Assembly (NCBI RefSeq): GCF_036013745.1
Contig: NZ_CP107880.1
Coordinates: 5,704,001-5,768,000, forward strand
Direction: 5' to 3'
Length of the DNA stretch: 64,000 bases
Source of the DNA: Streptomyces sp. NBC_00483
Lineage (GTDB): Bacteria; Actinomycetota; Actinomycetes; Streptomycetales; Streptomycetaceae
Shown: positions 37,607 through 49,699 of the stretch, in pieces
How positions within the stretch are numbered: the stretch's first letter is position 1
How the letters are laid out: each line of letters begins with the position of its first letter
The notes under the pieces: generated by a model
Seen by the model: the letters and a program-made list of their open reading frames with translations, nothing else
Databases searched by the model: none
Told to the model about the DNA's origin: nothing
Program-made: the position numbers and the translations under genes

Positions 37607-38077
37607 ATGCCTCGTAAGGGCCCCGCCCCGAAGCGCCCGGTCATCATCGACCCGGTCTACGGTTCTCCTCTGGTGACCTCCCTCATCAACAAGGTGCTGC
37701 TGAACGGCAAGCGCTCCACCGCCGAGCGCATTGTGTACGGCGCCATGGAGGGCCTGCGTGAGAAGACCAGCAACGACCCGGTCATCACGCTGAAGCGCGC
37801 GCTTGAGAACATCAAGCCGACCCTCGAGGTCAAGTCCCGCCGTGTCGGTGGCGCGACCTACCAGGTGCCGATTGAGGTCAAGCCCGGCCGCGCCAACACC
37901 CTCGCGCTCCGCTGGCTCGTCGGCTACTCGCGCGCCCGTCGCGAGAAGACGATGACCGAGCGTCTGACGAACGAGCTGCTCGACGCCTCCAACGGCCTCG
38001 GTGCTGCCGTCAAGAAGCGCGAGGACACGCACAAGATGGCCGAGTCCAACAAGGCCTTCGCGCACTACCGCTGGTAG
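37607..38077 (+). CDS. rpsG: 30S ribosomal protein S7
   Basis: 156 residues, two bases after rpsL. Assembly nucleus of the 30S head. Seen: [34 protein letters not shown], and the conserved [20 protein letters not shown]. In Escherichia coli S7 represses the str operon; whether this holds here is not visible. Confidence 0.98.
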   Translation: MPRKGPAPKRPVIIDPVYGSPLVTSLINKVLLNGKRSTAERIVYGAMEGLREKTSNDPVITLKRALENIKPTLEVKSRRVGGATYQVPIEVKPGRANTLALRWLVGYSRARREKTMTERLTNELLDASNGLGAAVKKREDTHKMAESNKAFAHYRW

Positions 38078-38116
38078 TCGCAACCCACATCGAGACCGAG
38101 AGAAGACTGAAGCCTT

Positions 38117-40243
38117 ATGGCTACCACTTCACTTGACCTGGCCAAGGTCCGAAACATCGGCATCATGGCCCACATCGACGCGGGCAAGACGACCACCACT
38201 GAGCGGATCCTGTTCTACACCGGCGTCTCGTACAAGATCGGTGAGGTCCACGACGGCGCCGCCACGATGGACTGGATGGAGCAGGAGCAGGAGCGTGGCA
38301 TCACGATCACGTCTGCTGCCACCACTTGCCACTGGCCGCTCGAGGACAACGACTACACGATCAACATCATCGACACCCCCGGGCACGTCGACTTCACCGT
38401 TGAGGTGGAGCGCTCCCTGCGTGTGCTCGATGGTGCCGTGACGGTGTTCGACGGTGTCGCCGGCGTTGAGCCGCAGTCCGAGACGGTGTGGCGTCAGGCC
38501 GACCGTTACGGCGTGCCGCGCATCTGCTTCGTCAACAAGCTGGACCGTACCGGCGCCGAGTTCCACCGCTGCGTGGACATGATCTCGGACCGCCTGGGCG
38601 CCCAGCCGCTCGTCATGCAGCTCCCCATCGGGGCCGAGGCCGACTTCCAGGGTGTCGTCGACCTCGTCACGATGAAGGCGTACGTCTGGTCGGCCGAGGC
38701 CGCCAAGGGCGAGGCCTACGACACCGTCGAGATCCCCGACACGCACAAGGAGGCTGCGGACGAGTACCGCGGCAAGCTCCTTGAGGCCGTCGCGGAGAAC
38801 GACGAAGAGATCATGGAGCTGTACCTGGAGGGCCAGGAGCCCTCTGTGGAGCAGATGTACGCCGCGATCCGTCGTATCACCATCGCGTCCGGCAAGTCCG
38901 ACGGCACCACGGTCACCCCGGTGTTCTGCGGTACCGCGTTCAAGAACAAGGGCGTTCAGCCCCTGCTCGACGCGGTCGTGCGCTACCTGCCGACTCCCCT
39001 TGACGTCGACTCCATCGAGGGTCACGACGTGAAGGACCCGGAGAAGGTCATCGCGCGCAAGCCGTCCGAGGACGAGCCGCTGTCGGCGCTCGCGTTCAAG
39101 ATCGCGAGCGACCCGCACCTGGGCAAGCTCACCTTCATCCGGGTTTACTCGGGTCGCCTGGAGGCCGGCACTGCGGTGCTGAACTCCGTCAAGGGCAAGA
39201 AGGAGCGCATCGGCAAGATCTACCGCATGCACGCGAACAAGCGTGAGGAGATCGCGTCGGTGGGCGCCGGTGACATCGTCGCCGTCATGGGCCTGAAGCA
39301 GACCACCACCGGTGAGACGCTGTCCGACGACAAGAACCCGGTCATCCTGGAGTCCATGGACTTCCCGGCGCCGGTCATTCAGGTCGCCATCGAGCCCAAG
39401 TCCAAGGGTGACCAGGAGAAGCTGGGTGTTGCCATCCAGCGTCTCGCGGAGGAGGACCCCTCCTTCCAGGTGCACTCGGACGAGGAGACCGGCCAGACCA
39501 TCATCGGTGGTATGGGCGAGCTCCACCTCGACGTGCTGGTCGACCGCATGCGTCGCGAGTTCCGCGTCGAGGCGAACGTCGGCAAGCCGCAGGTCGCGTA
39601 CCGCGAGACCATCCGCAAGACGGTGGACAAGGTCGACTTCACGCACAAGAAGCAGACTGGTGGTACCGGCCAGTTCGCGAAGGTGCAGATCTCGATCGAG
39701 CCGATCGAGGGTGGCGACGCGAGCTACGAGTTCGTGAACAAGGTCACCGGTGGTCGTATCCCGAAGGAGTACATCCCTTCGGTCGACGCCGGCTGCCAGG
39801 AGGCCATGCAGTTCGGCATCCTCGCCGGTTACGAGATGACCGGTGTTCGCATCACGCTGCTCGACGGTGCCTTCCACGAGGTCGACTCCTCCGAGCTCGC
39901 CTTCAAGATCGCCGGTTCGCAGGCGTTCAAGGAGGCCGCGCGCAAGGCCGGTCCCGTGCTTCTCGAGCCGATGATGGCCGTCGAGGTCATCACGCCCGAG
40001 GACTACATGGGCGAGGTCATCGGCGACGTCAACTCCCGCCGTGGCCAGATCCAGGCCATGGAGGAGCGGATGGGCGCCCGGGTCGTCAAGGGCCTGGTCC
40101 CGCTCTCGGAGATGTTCGGCTACGTCGGAGACCTCCGCAGCAAGACGTCGGGTCGCGCGAGCTACTCGATGCAGTTCGACTCCTACGCCGAGGTTCCGCG
40201 GAACGTCGCCGAGGAGATCATCGCGAAGGCCAAGGGCGAGTAA
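38117..40243 (+). CDS. fusA: Elongation factor G
   Basis: 708 residues. Drives translocation with GTP. G motifs in order: [19 protein letters not shown] (P-loop), the switch I segment [20 protein letters not shown], and NKLDRTGA. Domain IV starts near residue 490 ([20 protein letters not shown]) and domain V carries [14 protein letters not shown]. Full length, with no change obvious in the fusidic-acid region by eye. Confidence 0.98.
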   Translation: MATTSLDLAKVRNIGIMAHIDAGKTTTTERILFYTGVSYKIGEVHDGAATMDWMEQEQERGITITSAATTCHWPLEDNDYTINIIDTPGHVDFTVEVERSLRVLDGAVTVFDGVAGVEPQSETVWRQADRYGVPRICFVNKLDRTGAEFHRCVDMISDRLGAQPLVMQLPIGAEADFQGVVDLVTMKAYVWSAEAAKGEAYDTVEIPDTHKEAADEYRGKLLEAVAENDEEIMELYLEGQEPSVEQMYAAIRRITIASGKSDGTTVTPVFCGTAFKNKGVQPLLDAVVRYLPTPLDVDSIEGHDVKDPEKVIARKPSEDEPLSALAFKIASDPHLGKLTFIRVYSGRLEAGTAVLNSVKGKKERIGKIYRMHANKREEIASVGAGDIVAVMGLKQTTTGETLSDDKNPVILESMDFPAPVIQVAIEPKSKGDQEKLGVAIQRLAEEDPSFQVHSDEETGQTIIGGMGELHLDVLVDRMRREFRVEANVGKPQVAYRETIRKTVDKVDFTHKKQTGGTGQFAKVQISIEPIEGGDASYEFVNKVTGGRIPKEYIPSVDAGCQEAMQFGILAGYEMTGVRITLLDGAFHEVDSSELAFKIAGSQAFKEAARKAGPVLLEPMMAVEVITPEDYMGEVIGDVNSRRGQIQAMEERMGARVVKGLVPLSEMFGYVGDLRSKTSGRASYSMQFDSYAEVPRNVAEEIIAKAKGE

Positions 40244-40284
40244 CTCACCCGAGTTCACGCTTTAGGCTTGACTCCGGAGCTCTT

Positions 40285-40318
40285 GGGGCATTTCCCGGCA
40301 ACAGCCGCGAAATGCCCC
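40285..40318 (+). terminator. Hairpin between fusA and tuf
   Basis: GGGGCATTTC pairs perfectly with GAAATGCCCC around a 14-nt loop, in a 152-base gap. It has no T-run, so it is more likely an attenuator or processing site than a full terminator. In Streptomyces tuf1 is known to have its own promoter in this gap. Confidence 0.55.
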
Positions 40319-40395
40319 GGGAACCCGGCTTTCCAGCAAAGATCACCTGGCGCCGATGAAGCAAGGCGTACAGAACCACTCCGCAGGAGGATTCA

Positions 40396-41589
<1,194 letters not shown>

Positions 41590-41640
41590 GTCTCACTTAC
41601 CTGTTGGGCTTGATGCCTGGTAGCTCCTAGAGCACCTGAG

Positions 41641-41672
41641 AGGGCCCGTACGACTTCGGTCGTACGGGCCCT
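41641..41672. terminator. Bidirectional terminator between tuf and the PIG-L gene
   Basis: A 14-bp perfect stem (AGGGCCCGTACGAC with its inverse), TTCG loop, followed by TTTCTG. It serves the converging tuf and PIG-L genes. Confidence 0.9.
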
Positions 41673-41710
41673 TTCTGCTGTCCTCCTGCGTTGCTGTGTT
41701 CCTACGTGGG

Positions 41711-43714
41711 TCAGGCCCGCGCCTGCGTCGGCCGCCACAGCCACGGCCGGGCGTCGGGGGAGAGGCCCGCGGCGGCCGGGCCGCGGGCGGTCAGGGCCAG
41801 GGCCGGTCCTTCCAGGGTGGCCGGCGCCGTGCTCGGGCGGATGGTGCGGCCTGCGTGGTGCAGTCGGACGTTCCCGTCGGTGTCACGGCCGAGGAGATAC
41901 GCGCCCGCTGCCGCCACCGGCCCGTAGCCGGGGAAGTCGACGTGCGGGCCGCCGCTGGACAGCAACTCGGCGGACGCCGGAGGCCGGTAGTAGAGGCGGT
42001 CGCCGGACGCGGCGACGGCGTCGGCGGGCGCGGGCAGGCCGGACAGCGGCGCGGGGCCCCGCGGCGTCCAGTGGTGGACGGTGTCACGGCCCGCGGCGTA
42101 GACGTGCACCTCGCCGTCGTCGCCGACGACCGCCGTGAGCCCGTCCTGGACCGGCCCACCGCCGAGCTCGCGCCACGGGGACCAGCCCCCGGACCTGTCG
42201 CGCACCCGCGTGCTGATGCCCTGCCCCGCATTGCGTACGAAGACGTGGACGCGGCCGTCCGGAGCGGTGGCCGCCACCGGGACGCCGATGCGGCGGGCGC
42301 GGTCGGGCTCGCTCTCCGGGTTGCCTAGGCCCATCCACGCCTGTCGTTCCAGGGCCACGATCTCGCGCACGTCGGCGCCGTCCTGGACGGACGCGAGGCG
42401 CAGGCCGACGACGAGGTGGCGCCCGTCGGGGAGCGCGACGGCCGTGAGGGACGGGGTGAGCGGGCCACCGCCGAGGTCGGCAGGGGCGCCGAACTCACCG
42501 TCCTTCTCGGTGTAGCGGACGGCGCGCAGCCCCAGCACGCCGTACGCGGTGAGCCGTCCGTCGGCGTTCGGGACGAGGGCGAGCCGGGGCCCCGGATAGC
42601 GGTAGTGGGTGGCGCGGACCCAGCCCTTGCGGTTGGTGAGGGGGCGGTCGCCGCCGACGTTGTAGTCGCCGCAGCCGGAGGGGTTGCCGCAGCTCCAGTC
42701 GGGGGCGGCGCCGTACGGGACGAGCTGGGCGGCCTTCTCCTCAAGCACCTGCGGCGGCAGATTCTTCGGCCAGTGGTTGTTGTAGTAGCCGCGGAAGGCG
42801 GTCGCGGCGAACGCGGGCGGCCCGCCCTTGGCGCGCTGTGTCCAGCGGATCAGTGCGGCCCAGCTGAAACAGGCGACGGCCGTGTGGTCGGCGTGGTCGG
42901 AGTAGCCCGGCTGCTCGCTGTCGCGTATTCGTGTGAGCCGGTCGCTGTGCTGGATGTCGGGGTCCGGGTCGAGGGTGTGCACGAGGGTCGGGCGGTACCG
43001 CTCGAAGAGCGCGACGAGCACGTCGACCAGGGATGCGCGGTCGTACGTCTGGACGGCGCCCAGCGGGGACCCGACGGGGACGAGGGTGCGCAGCAGGAGG
43101 CCCGGTTCGCGCCAGAGCGCGGGGACGCCCATATGGCCCTCCGGGGTGTGCATGCCGAGGTTCAGATGTACCAACTCGACGCTGTGGCCCCGGTGTTGGA
43201 GCGAGTCGACCTCGACCTGGAAGCCGCCGGGCAGCTGGACGGCGCTCGTGGTCCAGCGGGTGAAGGCGGGCAGGCCGAGCTGGGTCGCGTACGTCTGGCG
43301 CAGGCCTTGGTGGCGGGCGGAGGAGTACGCCGCCTTGTCGGGGGCCGGGTCGCGGTCGGCCGGTGTCTTGTTGCGGCCGTCGGCCTCGCCCGCGGTGACG
43401 TACACGCAGACGACAGGGGTGCCCGCATCCAGGGCGTGCCGGGTGTCCGGGTTCATGAAGTACAGGTCGTCGTCGGGGTGGGCGAGGACCTGGAGCAGCA
43501 GGGCGCGCTCGGCCTGTGCGGCGGCGCGGCCGGTGGCGGGGGAGGGGATCGTGGCGCGGGGCGGTGGCACGGTGGAGGTGCGGGAGCAGGCGGTGAGGGT
43601 GCCCGCGGCAGCGAGCGCGGCGACGCCCAGGAGGGTGCTCCGGCGGGCGGGGCCGCGCCCAACGGGTATGCAGGGGTGGGGTGTTGCAGGTCTTTCCCGC
43701 ACGGTGGCGCTCAC
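41711..43714 (-). CDS. PIG-L family deacetylase lipoprotein with C-terminal beta-propeller-like domain
   Basis: 667 residues. N-terminus has RRSTLLGVAALAAAGTLTAC, a possible Tat-type lipoprotein signal (Cys about 43), so it is probably exported and anchored. The PIG-L/LmbE zinc motif AHPDDDLYFMNP is near residue 78 and the second, YSDHADHTAV, near residue 275. Residues from about 380 on are repeats with G-rich, Trp/Tyr-containing strands (RDRSGGWSPWRELGGGPVQD), like a PLL-type propeller that may bind sugar. Expected to remove N-acetyl groups from a sugar or glycan outside the cell. Inserted between tuf and rpsJ on the opposite strand. Confidence 0.85.
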   Translation of the reverse strand: MSATVRERPATPHPCIPVGRGPARRSTLLGVAALAAAGTLTACSRTSTVPPPRATIPSPATGRAAAQAERALLLQVLAHPDDDLYFMNPDTRHALDAGTPVVCVYVTAGEADGRNKTPADRDPAPDKAAYSSARHQGLRQTYATQLGLPAFTRWTTSAVQLPGGFQVEVDSLQHRGHSVELVHLNLGMHTPEGHMGVPALWREPGLLLRTLVPVGSPLGAVQTYDRASLVDVLVALFERYRPTLVHTLDPDPDIQHSDRLTRIRDSEQPGYSDHADHTAVACFSWAALIRWTQRAKGGPPAFAATAFRGYYNNHWPKNLPPQVLEEKAAQLVPYGAAPDWSCGNPSGCGDYNVGGDRPLTNRKGWVRATHYRYPGPRLALVPNADGRLTAYGVLGLRAVRYTEKDGEFGAPADLGGGPLTPSLTAVALPDGRHLVVGLRLASVQDGADVREIVALERQAWMGLGNPESEPDRARRIGVPVAATAPDGRVHVFVRNAGQGISTRVRDRSGGWSPWRELGGGPVQDGLTAVVGDDGEVHVYAAGRDTVHHWTPRGPAPLSGLPAPADAVAASGDRLYYRPPASAELLSSGGPHVDFPGYGPVAAAGAYLLGRDTDGNVRLHHAGRTIRPSTAPATLEGPALALTARGPAAAGLSPDARPWLWRPTQARA

Positions 43715-43755
43715 TCCGTTCGCTGCCGAGGCAGCGTTCGGGGGTGGTGCGCTCG

Positions 43756-43786
43756 CCTCTGTTCAGGTGGTTCACCTCAACAGAGG
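43756..43786. promoter_or_regulatory. 31-bp interrupted palindrome before the PIG-L gene
   Basis: CCTCTGTT-c-AGGTG-gtt-CACCT-c-AACAGAGG: 13 of 14 arm positions pair, with one C-C mismatch. It lies 42 bases upstream of the PIG-L start. Operator or leader hairpin; the binding protein is unknown. Confidence 0.6.
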
Positions 43787-43897
43787 GGGAATGGGATGCT
43801 CGGGTTCCGCTGAAGATCCGCCACAGACAAACACGCGAATCTCTGTCGACACCGGCCAAGCGGGTTCCGGTGCGCGCGGGACACGGCCACCCCTGGT

Positions 43898-43925
43898 TTG
43901 ACCTTCGTCACTGAAGGGGTACTCT
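43898..43925 (+). promoter_or_regulatory. Promoter of the S10 operon
   Basis: TTGACC (43898-43903), 16-bp spacer, TACTCT (43920-43925). The resulting leader before rpsJ would be about 380 nt. Confidence 0.6.
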
Positions 43926-44220
43926 CTTCGGCTCGATTGGCCCCGGACGTGCCCTGTATGGCAGACTGTCGGGGTTGCTCGGTTGAGTGCCGATGCTGCG
44001 CGCCTCCCGCCGGGAGGACCGGAAGCGAGTCCCACAGTACTCGTCGGCTGTATCTATCCCTCGGGGTAGCAATCGGCCGGACGTACGGGAATCTTTCGGG
44101 AAGCGTCAGCGAGGTTCCTCGGCCAGGCGCTCGGTGGGTTTCTTCCCCCGTGTACATGCGGTTCAGGCCGCAGACCCCTTAGCAGGGACATCCATGCGGA
44201 TATTTCTGTGAGCGGGACTG

Positions 44221-44245
44221 CGACACGCCCGACCGCGTGGGGCGG
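44221..44245 (+). promoter_or_regulatory. Leader element shared by rpsL and rpsJ (rpsJ copy)
   Basis: Starts CGACACGCCCGACC; 23 of 25 bases equal the rpsL copy. Pairing here is CGCCC with GGGCG. It lies 66 bases before rpsJ. The remaining 300 bases of leader carry no gene that I can support. Confidence 0.6.
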
Positions 44246-44310
44246 AGGAAGTGTGAAACAGGGCCCCTCGAGTTCCAGAGCGTTATGAGAGACAGGACTA
44301 CTAAGTAGCC

Positions 44311-44619
44311 ATGGCGGGACAGAAGATCCGCATCCGGCTCAAGGCCTACGACCACGAGGTCATCGACTCCTCGGCGAAGAAGATCGTCGAGACGGTGACC
44401 CGCACTGGTGCGTCGGTCGCAGGCCCGGTGCCGCTGCCTACCGAGAAGAACGTGTACTGCGTCATCAAGTCGCCGCACAAGTACAAGGATTCTCGCGAGC
44501 ACTTCGAGATGCGCACGCACAAGCGCCTCATCGACATCCTCGACCCGACTCCGAAGACCGTTGACTCCCTGATGCGACTCGACCTTCCGGCCGGCGTCGA
44601 CATCGAGATCAAGCTCTGA
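44311..44619 (+). CDS. rpsJ: 30S ribosomal protein S10
   Basis: 102 residues, first gene of the S10 operon. Also NusE, partner of NusB/NusG in antitermination. Seen: [36 protein letters not shown], and the [16 protein letters not shown] segment. Confidence 0.98.
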   Translation: MAGQKIRIRLKAYDHEVIDSSAKKIVETVTRTGASVAGPVPLPTEKNVYCVIKSPHKYKDSREHFEMRTHKRLIDILDPTPKTVDSLMRLDLPAGVDIEIKL

Positions 44620-44636
44620 GGGCCGGTGATCTGAAG

Positions 44637-45281
44637 ATGACTAAGCAGATCAAGGGCATCCTGGGCGAGAAGCTCGGCATGACGCAGGTGTGGGACGAGA
44701 ACAACCGTGTTGTTCCGGTCACCGTCGTCAAGGCCGGTCCGAACGTGATCACCCAGGTTCGCACCAACGACGTAGACGGTTACGACTCCGTCCAGCTCGC
44801 CTTCGGCGAGATCGACCCGCGCAAGGTGAACAAGCCCCTCAAGGGCCACTTCGCCAAGGCCGATGTCACCCCCCGTCGCCACCTCGTCGAGATTCGTACG
44901 CCGGACGCGTCCGAGTACGCCCTCGGCCAGGAGATCACCGCTGAGGTGTTCGACGGCGGCGTGAAGGTCGACGTGACCGGCCAGAGCAAGGGCAAGGGCT
45001 TCGCCGGTGGCATGAAGCGGCACAACTTCAAGGGCGGCAAGGCCTCCCACGGTGCCCACCGCATCCACCGCAAGCCGGGCTCCATTGGCGGTTGCGCCAC
45101 CCCCGGCCGTGTGTTCAAGGGCACCCGCATGGCGGGCCGCATGGGCAACGAGCGGGTCACCACCCAGAACCTGACCGTCCACGCCGTTGACGCGGAGAAG
45201 GGTCTGCTGCTCATCAAGGGCGCGGTTCCTGGTCCGAACGGCGGCCTCGTCCTGGTCCGTACTGCGACCAAGGGGGCCTGA
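44637..45281 (+). CDS. rplC: 50S ribosomal protein L3
   Basis: 214 residues, 17 bases after rpsJ. Reaches the peptidyl-transferase centre. Seen: [20 protein letters not shown], the loop [20 protein letters not shown] and [20 protein letters not shown]. Normal length. Confidence 0.98.
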   Translation: MTKQIKGILGEKLGMTQVWDENNRVVPVTVVKAGPNVITQVRTNDVDGYDSVQLAFGEIDPRKVNKPLKGHFAKADVTPRRHLVEIRTPDASEYALGQEITAEVFDGGVKVDVTGQSKGKGFAGGMKRHNFKGGKASHGAHRIHRKPGSIGGCATPGRVFKGTRMAGRMGNERVTTQNLTVHAVDAEKGLLLIKGAVPGPNGGLVLVRTATKGA

Positions 45282-45288
45282 GGTAACG

Positions 45289-45942
45289 ATGAGCACTGTT
45301 GACATCCTTTCGCCGGCAGGCGACAAGACCGGGACGGTGGAGCTCCCCGCGGAGATCTTCGACGTCGAGAAGATCAGCGTTCCGCTGCTTCACCAGGTTG
45401 TCGTCGCCCAGCTGGCCGCTGCCCGCCAGGGCACGCACAAGACCAAGCGCCGCGGCGAAGTCCGTGGTGGTGGCAAGAAGCCGTACCGCCAGAAGGGCAC
45501 CGGCCGCGCCCGTCAGGGTTCGACCCGTGCGCCGCAGTTCGCCGGCGGTGGCGTCGTCCACGGCCCGCAGCCGCGTGACTACTCGCAGCGGACCCCGAAG
45601 AAGATGAAGGCCGCGGCCCTGCGCCACGCCCTCACCGACCGGGCCCGCAACGCTCGCATCCACGTCGTCACCGGCGTGGTCGAGGGTGCGGTTTCCACCA
45701 AGGCCGCGAAGTCGCTGCTCGGGAAGGTCAGCGAGCGCAAGAACGTGCTCCTGGTCATCGACCGCGCCGACGAGGCCTCGCTGCTCTCCGCTCGCAACCT
45801 GCCCCAGGTCCACATCCTGGAGCCGGGCCAGCTGAACACGTACGACGTTCTCGTCTCGGACGACGTGGTCTTCACCCAGGCCGCTTTCGAGTCCTTCGTG
45901 TCTGGCCCCAAGGCCGCTGACACCGAAGGGAGCGAAGCCTGA
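45289..45942 (+). CDS. rplD: 50S ribosomal protein L4
   Basis: 217 residues from ATG 45289 (GAGGTAA upstream); an earlier in-frame start would overlap rplC. Lines the exit tunnel with a loop ([35 protein letters not shown]). In Escherichia coli L4 represses the S10 operon. Overlaps rplW by one base. Confidence 0.97.
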   Translation: MSTVDILSPAGDKTGTVELPAEIFDVEKISVPLLHQVVVAQLAAARQGTHKTKRRGEVRGGGKKPYRQKGTGRARQGSTRAPQFAGGGVVHGPQPRDYSQRTPKKMKAAALRHALTDRARNARIHVVTGVVEGAVSTKAAKSLLGKVSERKNVLLVIDRADEASLLSARNLPQVHILEPGQLNTYDVLVSDDVVFTQAAFESFVSGPKAADTEGSEA

Positions 45943-46361
45943 TGGCTACGCGTCACCCGAGCATTGCCTCGAAGGCCGCCAAGGCCGCCAAGGCAGCGCG
46001 CGTCGCGAAGGCGAAGCGCATTGCCACCGAGGGCAAGATCGCCGTTGAGCCCACTCCGCTGAGCAAGTCCTTCTCGGACCCGCGCGACGTCCTCGTCAAG
46101 CCGGTCGTCTCCGAGAAGTCGTACGCGCTTCTCGACGAGGGCAAGTACACGTTCGTCGTGGCCCCGGGCGCCAACAAGACCCAGATCAAGCAGGCCGTCG
46201 AGGCGGTCTTCTCGGTCAAGGTCACCGGCGTCAACACGATCAACCGTCAGGGCAAGCGGAAGCGTACGCGCACCGGGTTCGGCAAGCGTGCCGACACCAA
46301 GCGCGCCATCGTGACCCTCGCTGAGGGCGACCGTATCGACATCTTCGGCCAGGCCTCCTAA
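45942..46361 (+). CDS. rplW: 50S ribosomal protein L23
   Basis: 139 residues, longer than the common 95-105 because of an Ala/Lys-rich N-terminal extension of about 40 residues ([18 protein letters not shown]). The core begins at [20 protein letters not shown]. Docking site for SRP and trigger factor at the exit port. Start overlaps the rplD stop (TGATG). Confidence 0.96.
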   Translation: MATRHPSIASKAAKAAKAARVAKAKRIATEGKIAVEPTPLSKSFSDPRDVLVKPVVSEKSYALLDEGKYTFVVAPGANKTQIKQAVEAVFSVKVTGVNTINRQGKRKRTRTGFGKRADTKRAIVTLAEGDRIDIFGQAS

Positions 46362-46399
46362 CGGAGACCCTGGTCCGAATATCGGACGAGGACTGAGAA

Positions 46400-47236
46400 A
46401 TGGGAATCCGCAAGTACAAGCCGACGACGCCGGGCCGCCGTGGCTCCTCCGTCGCCGACTTCGTCGAGGTAACGCGGTCCACGCCGGAGAAGTCGCTGGT
46501 CCGCCCGCTGCACAGCAAGGGCGGCCGTAACAACGCCGGTCGGATCACCGTTCGCCACCAGGGTGGTGGACACAAGCGCGCCTTCCGAGTGATCGACTTC
46601 CGTCGTCACGACAAGGACGGCGTGCCGGCGAAGGTCGCTCACATCGAGTACGACCCGAACCGCACTGCGCGCATCGCGCTTCTGCACTACGCGGACGGCG
46701 AGAAGCGCTACATCCTGGCCCCGCGCGGTCTCGCGCAGGGCGCCAAGGTGGAGAACGGCCCCGCTGCCGACATCAAGCCCGGTAACAACCTGGCGCTCCG
46801 CAACATCCCGGTCGGTACCACGATCCACGCGATCGAGCTCCGTCCCGGTGGTGGCGCCAAGTTCGCCCGCTCCGCGGGTGCCTCCGTGCAGCTGCTCGCG
46901 AAGGAGGGCTCGATGGCCCACCTTCGTATGCCCTCCGGCGAGATCCGCCTGGTCGACGTGCGCTGCCGCGCCACCGTCGGCGAGGTCGGCAACGCCGAGC
47001 AGAGCAACATCAACTGGGGCAAGGCCGGCCGCATGCGCTGGAAGGGCGTCCGCCCGACCGTGCGTGGTGTCGTCATGAACCCGGTTGACCACCCGCACGG
47101 TGGTGGTGAAGGCAAGACCTCCGGTGGTCGCCACCCGGTCTCGCCGTGGGGCCAGAAGGAGGGTCGTACTCGTGATCGCAACAAGGCGAGCAACAAGTAC
47201 ATCGTCCGCCGCCGCAAGTCGAACAAGAAGCGCTAG
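46400..47236 (+). CDS. rplB: 50S ribosomal protein L2
   Basis: 278 residues. Needed for subunit joining and peptidyl transfer. Seen: [40 protein letters not shown], and the conserved [15 protein letters not shown] with its key histidine. Confidence 0.98.
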   Translation: MGIRKYKPTTPGRRGSSVADFVEVTRSTPEKSLVRPLHSKGGRNNAGRITVRHQGGGHKRAFRVIDFRRHDKDGVPAKVAHIEYDPNRTARIALLHYADGEKRYILAPRGLAQGAKVENGPAADIKPGNNLALRNIPVGTTIHAIELRPGGGAKFARSAGASVQLLAKEGSMAHLRMPSGEIRLVDVRCRATVGEVGNAEQSNINWGKAGRMRWKGVRPTVRGVVMNPVDHPHGGGEGKTSGGRHPVSPWGQKEGRTRDRNKASNKYIVRRRKSNKKR

Positions 47237-47248
47237 GAGCGGGTTTAG

Positions 47249-47530
47249 ATGCCGCGCAGTCTCAAGAAGGGACCCTTCGTCGACGGCCACCTCGTGAAGA
47301 AGGTGGACGTACAGAACGAAGCCGGTTCCAAGAACGTCATCAAGACCTGGTCCCGCCGCTCGATGATCATTCCCAGCATGCTGGGTCACACGATCGCGGT
47401 GCACAACGGCAAGACCCACATCCCGGTGTTCGTCACCGAGTCGATGGTCGGCCACAAGCTCGGCGAGTTCTCGCCGACGCGCACCTTCCGGGGTCACGTC
47501 AAGGACGACCGGAAGTCGAAGCGCCGCTAA
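47249..47530 (+). CDS. rpsS: 30S ribosomal protein S19
   Basis: 93 residues, 12 bases after rplB. Starts [19 protein letters not shown] and has the conserved [20 protein letters not shown] and [16 protein letters not shown]. Confidence 0.98.
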   Translation: MPRSLKKGPFVDGHLVKKVDVQNEAGSKNVIKTWSRRSMIIPSMLGHTIAVHNGKTHIPVFVTESMVGHKLGEFSPTRTFRGHVKDDRKSKRR

Positions 47531-47572
47531 GGCGGGGTGGAATCGACTATGACTAACACCGAAGGGACAACC

Positions 47573-47920
47573 ATGGAAGCCAGGGCCCAGGCGCGGTACA
47601 TCCGCGTCACGCCCATGAAGGCCCGCCGCGTGGTGGACCTCATCCGTGGCATGGACGCCACGGAGGCTCAGGCGGTCCTGCGATTCGCCCCGCAGGCCGC
47701 GAGCCAGCCGGTGGGCAAGGTGCTCGACAGCGCCATCGCCAACGCCGCGCACAACTACGACCACCCTGACGCCTCTTCGCTGGTCATCAGCGAGGCGTAT
47801 GTGGACGAGGGCCCGACCCTGAAGCGGTTCCGTCCGCGTGCTCAGGGCCGTGCCTACCGGATCCGTAAGCGGACCAGCCACATCACCGTGGTCGTCAGCA
47901 GCAAGGAAGGAACCCGGTAA
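47573..47920 (+). CDS. rplV: 50S ribosomal protein L22
   Basis: 115 residues from ATG 47573, with GAAGGGA 7 bases upstream. In-frame ATGs at 47549 and 47537 would add 8 or 12 residues and cannot be excluded. Tunnel protein; [20 protein letters not shown], and the extended loop [20 protein letters not shown]. Overlaps rpsC by one base. Confidence 0.95.
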   Translation: MEARAQARYIRVTPMKARRVVDLIRGMDATEAQAVLRFAPQAASQPVGKVLDSAIANAAHNYDHPDASSLVISEAYVDEGPTLKRFRPRAQGRAYRIRKRTSHITVVVSSKEGTR

Positions 47921-48762
47921 TGGGCCAGAAGGTAAACCCGCACGGGTTCCGGCTCGGTGTCACGACCGACTTCAAGTCGCGTTGGTACGCCGACAAGCTG
48001 TACAAGGACTACGTCAAGGAAGACGTCGCCATCCGTCGGATGATGACGTCCGGCATGGAGCGCGCCGGCATCTCGAAGGTTGAGATCGAGCGCACCCGTG
48101 ACCGCGTGCGGGTGGACATCCACACCGCTCGTCCCGGCATCGTCATCGGCCGCCGTGGCGCCGAGGCCGACCGCATCCGCGGTGACCTCGAGAAGCTCAC
48201 GGGCAAGCAGGTCCAGCTGAACATCCTCGAGGTCAAGAGCCCCGAGACCGATGCTCAGCTGGTTGCCCAGGCCGTTGCCGAGCAGCTGTCCTCCCGCGTC
48301 TCCTTCCGTCGCGCCATGCGTAAGAGCATGCAGGGCACGATGAAGGCCGGCGCCAAGGGCATCAAGATCCAGTGTGGCGGTCGTCTCGGCGGTGCCGAGA
48401 TGTCCCGTTCGGAGTTCTACCGCGAGGGCCGCGTGCCCCTGCACACGCTCCGCGCCAACGTGGACTACGGCTTCTTCGAGGCCAAGACGACCTTCGGCCG
48501 CATCGGCGTGAAGGTCTGGATCTACAAGGGCGACGTCAAGAACATCGCCGAGGTTCGCGCCGAGAACGCCGCGGCCCGCGCCGGTAACCGTCCGGCCCGT
48601 GGCGGTAACGACCGCCCGGCCCGTGGTGGTGGCCGTGGTGGCGAGCGTGGCGGTCGCGGTCGTAAGCCGCAGCAGCAGTCCGCGCCGGCAGCCGAGGCCC
48701 CCAAGGCCGACGCTCCCGCCGCTGCCGCTCCGGCTGCTGAGAGCACCGGAACGGAGGCCTGA
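47920..48762 (+). CDS. rpsC: 30S ribosomal protein S3
   Basis: 280 residues, longer than the usual 210-235. KH domain with [20 protein letters not shown], and [20 protein letters not shown]. The last 65 residues are a disordered tail, first Arg/Gly repeats ([20 protein letters not shown]), then Ala/Pro/Glu. mRNA entry-site protein. Confidence 0.97.
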   Translation: MGQKVNPHGFRLGVTTDFKSRWYADKLYKDYVKEDVAIRRMMTSGMERAGISKVEIERTRDRVRVDIHTARPGIVIGRRGAEADRIRGDLEKLTGKQVQLNILEVKSPETDAQLVAQAVAEQLSSRVSFRRAMRKSMQGTMKAGAKGIKIQCGGRLGGAEMSRSEFYREGRVPLHTLRANVDYGFFEAKTTFGRIGVKVWIYKGDVKNIAEVRAENAAARAGNRPARGGNDRPARGGGRGGERGGRGRKPQQQSAPAAEAPKADAPAAAAPAAESTGTEA

Positions 48763-48767
48763 CCGAA

Positions 48768-49187
48768 ATGCTGATCCCCCGTAGGGTCAAGCACCGCAAG
48801 CAGCACCACCCGAAGCGCAGCGGTATGTCCAAGGGTGGCACGCAGGTTGCGTTCGGTGAGTACGGCATTCAGGCCCTCACCCCGGCGTACGTGACGAACC
48901 GTCAGATCGAGGCCGCTCGTATCGCCATGACGCGTCACATCAAGCGTGGCGGCAAGGTCTGGATCAACATTTACCCGGACCGCCCCCTCACCAAGAAGCC
49001 TGCCGAGACCCGCATGGGTTCCGGTAAGGGTTCCCCGGAGTGGTGGGTCGCCAACGTCAAGCCCGGACGCGTGATGTTCGAGCTGTCGTACCCCAACGAG
49101 AAGACCGCGCGCGAGGCGCTGACTCGTGCGGCTCACAAGCTGCCGATGAAGTGCAAGATCGTCAAGCGCGAGGCAGGTGAAGCGTGA
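48768..49187 (+). CDS. rplP: 50S ribosomal protein L16
   Basis: 139 residues. Binds near the A site. [20 protein letters not shown] at the start, then [20 protein letters not shown] and [20 protein letters not shown]. Stop overlaps the rpmC start. Confidence 0.98.
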   Translation: MLIPRRVKHRKQHHPKRSGMSKGGTQVAFGEYGIQALTPAYVTNRQIEAARIAMTRHIKRGGKVWINIYPDRPLTKKPAETRMGSGKGSPEWWVANVKPGRVMFELSYPNEKTAREALTRAAHKLPMKCKIVKREAGEA

Positions 49188-49411
49188 TGTCGGCCGGAAC
49201 CAAGGCGTCTGAGCTGCGCGAGCTGGGCAACGAGGAGCTCCTCAACAAGCTCCGCGAAGCCAAGGAAGAGCTGTTCAACCTCCGCTTCCAGGCGGCGACG
49301 GGTCAGCTCGAGAACCACGGCCGGCTCAAGGCCGTCCGTAAGGACATCGCGCGGATCTACACCCTCATGCGCGAGCGCGAGCTGGGCATCGAGACGGTGG
49401 AGAGCGCCTGA
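49187..49411 (+). CDS. rpmC: 50S ribosomal protein L29
   Basis: 74 residues from ATG 49187, overlapping the rplP stop (TGATG-type). A GTG three bases earlier is in frame. Helical hairpin protein: [53 protein letters not shown]. Confidence 0.96.
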   Translation: MSAGTKASELRELGNEELLNKLREAKEELFNLRFQAATGQLENHGRLKAVRKDIARIYTLMRERELGIETVESA

Positions 49412-49695
49412 TGAGCGAGAAGACTGTGACTGAAGAGACCGCCGCCCGCGGCTTCCGCAAGACCCGTGAGGGCCTTGTTGTCAGCGACAAGATGGACAAG
49501 ACCGTCGTCGTCGCTGTCGAGGACCGCGTCAAGCACGCCCTGTACGGCAAGGTCATCCGCCGTACGAACAAGCTCAAGGCGCACGACGAGCAGAACGCTG
49601 CCGGCGTCGGCGACCGCGTCCTCCTGATGGAGACGCGTCCGCTGTCGGCGAGCAAGCGCTGGCGCATCGTCGAGATCCTCGAGAAGGCCAAGTAA
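49411..49695 (+). CDS. rpsQ: 30S ribosomal protein S17
   Basis: 94 residues, overlapping rpmC by one base. Has a 13-residue N-terminal extension before the core [20 protein letters not shown], and [16 protein letters not shown]. Last gene before a 105-base gap rich in hairpins. Confidence 0.97.
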   Translation: MSEKTVTEETAARGFRKTREGLVVSDKMDKTVVVAVEDRVKHALYGKVIRRTNKLKAHDEQNAAGVGDRVLLMETRPLSASKRWRIVEILEKAK

Positions 49696-49699
49696 TTCT

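Noticed and set aside
38129..40258. 709-codon minus-strand frame
   Set aside because: Exact antisense shadow of fusA with no ribosome-binding site.
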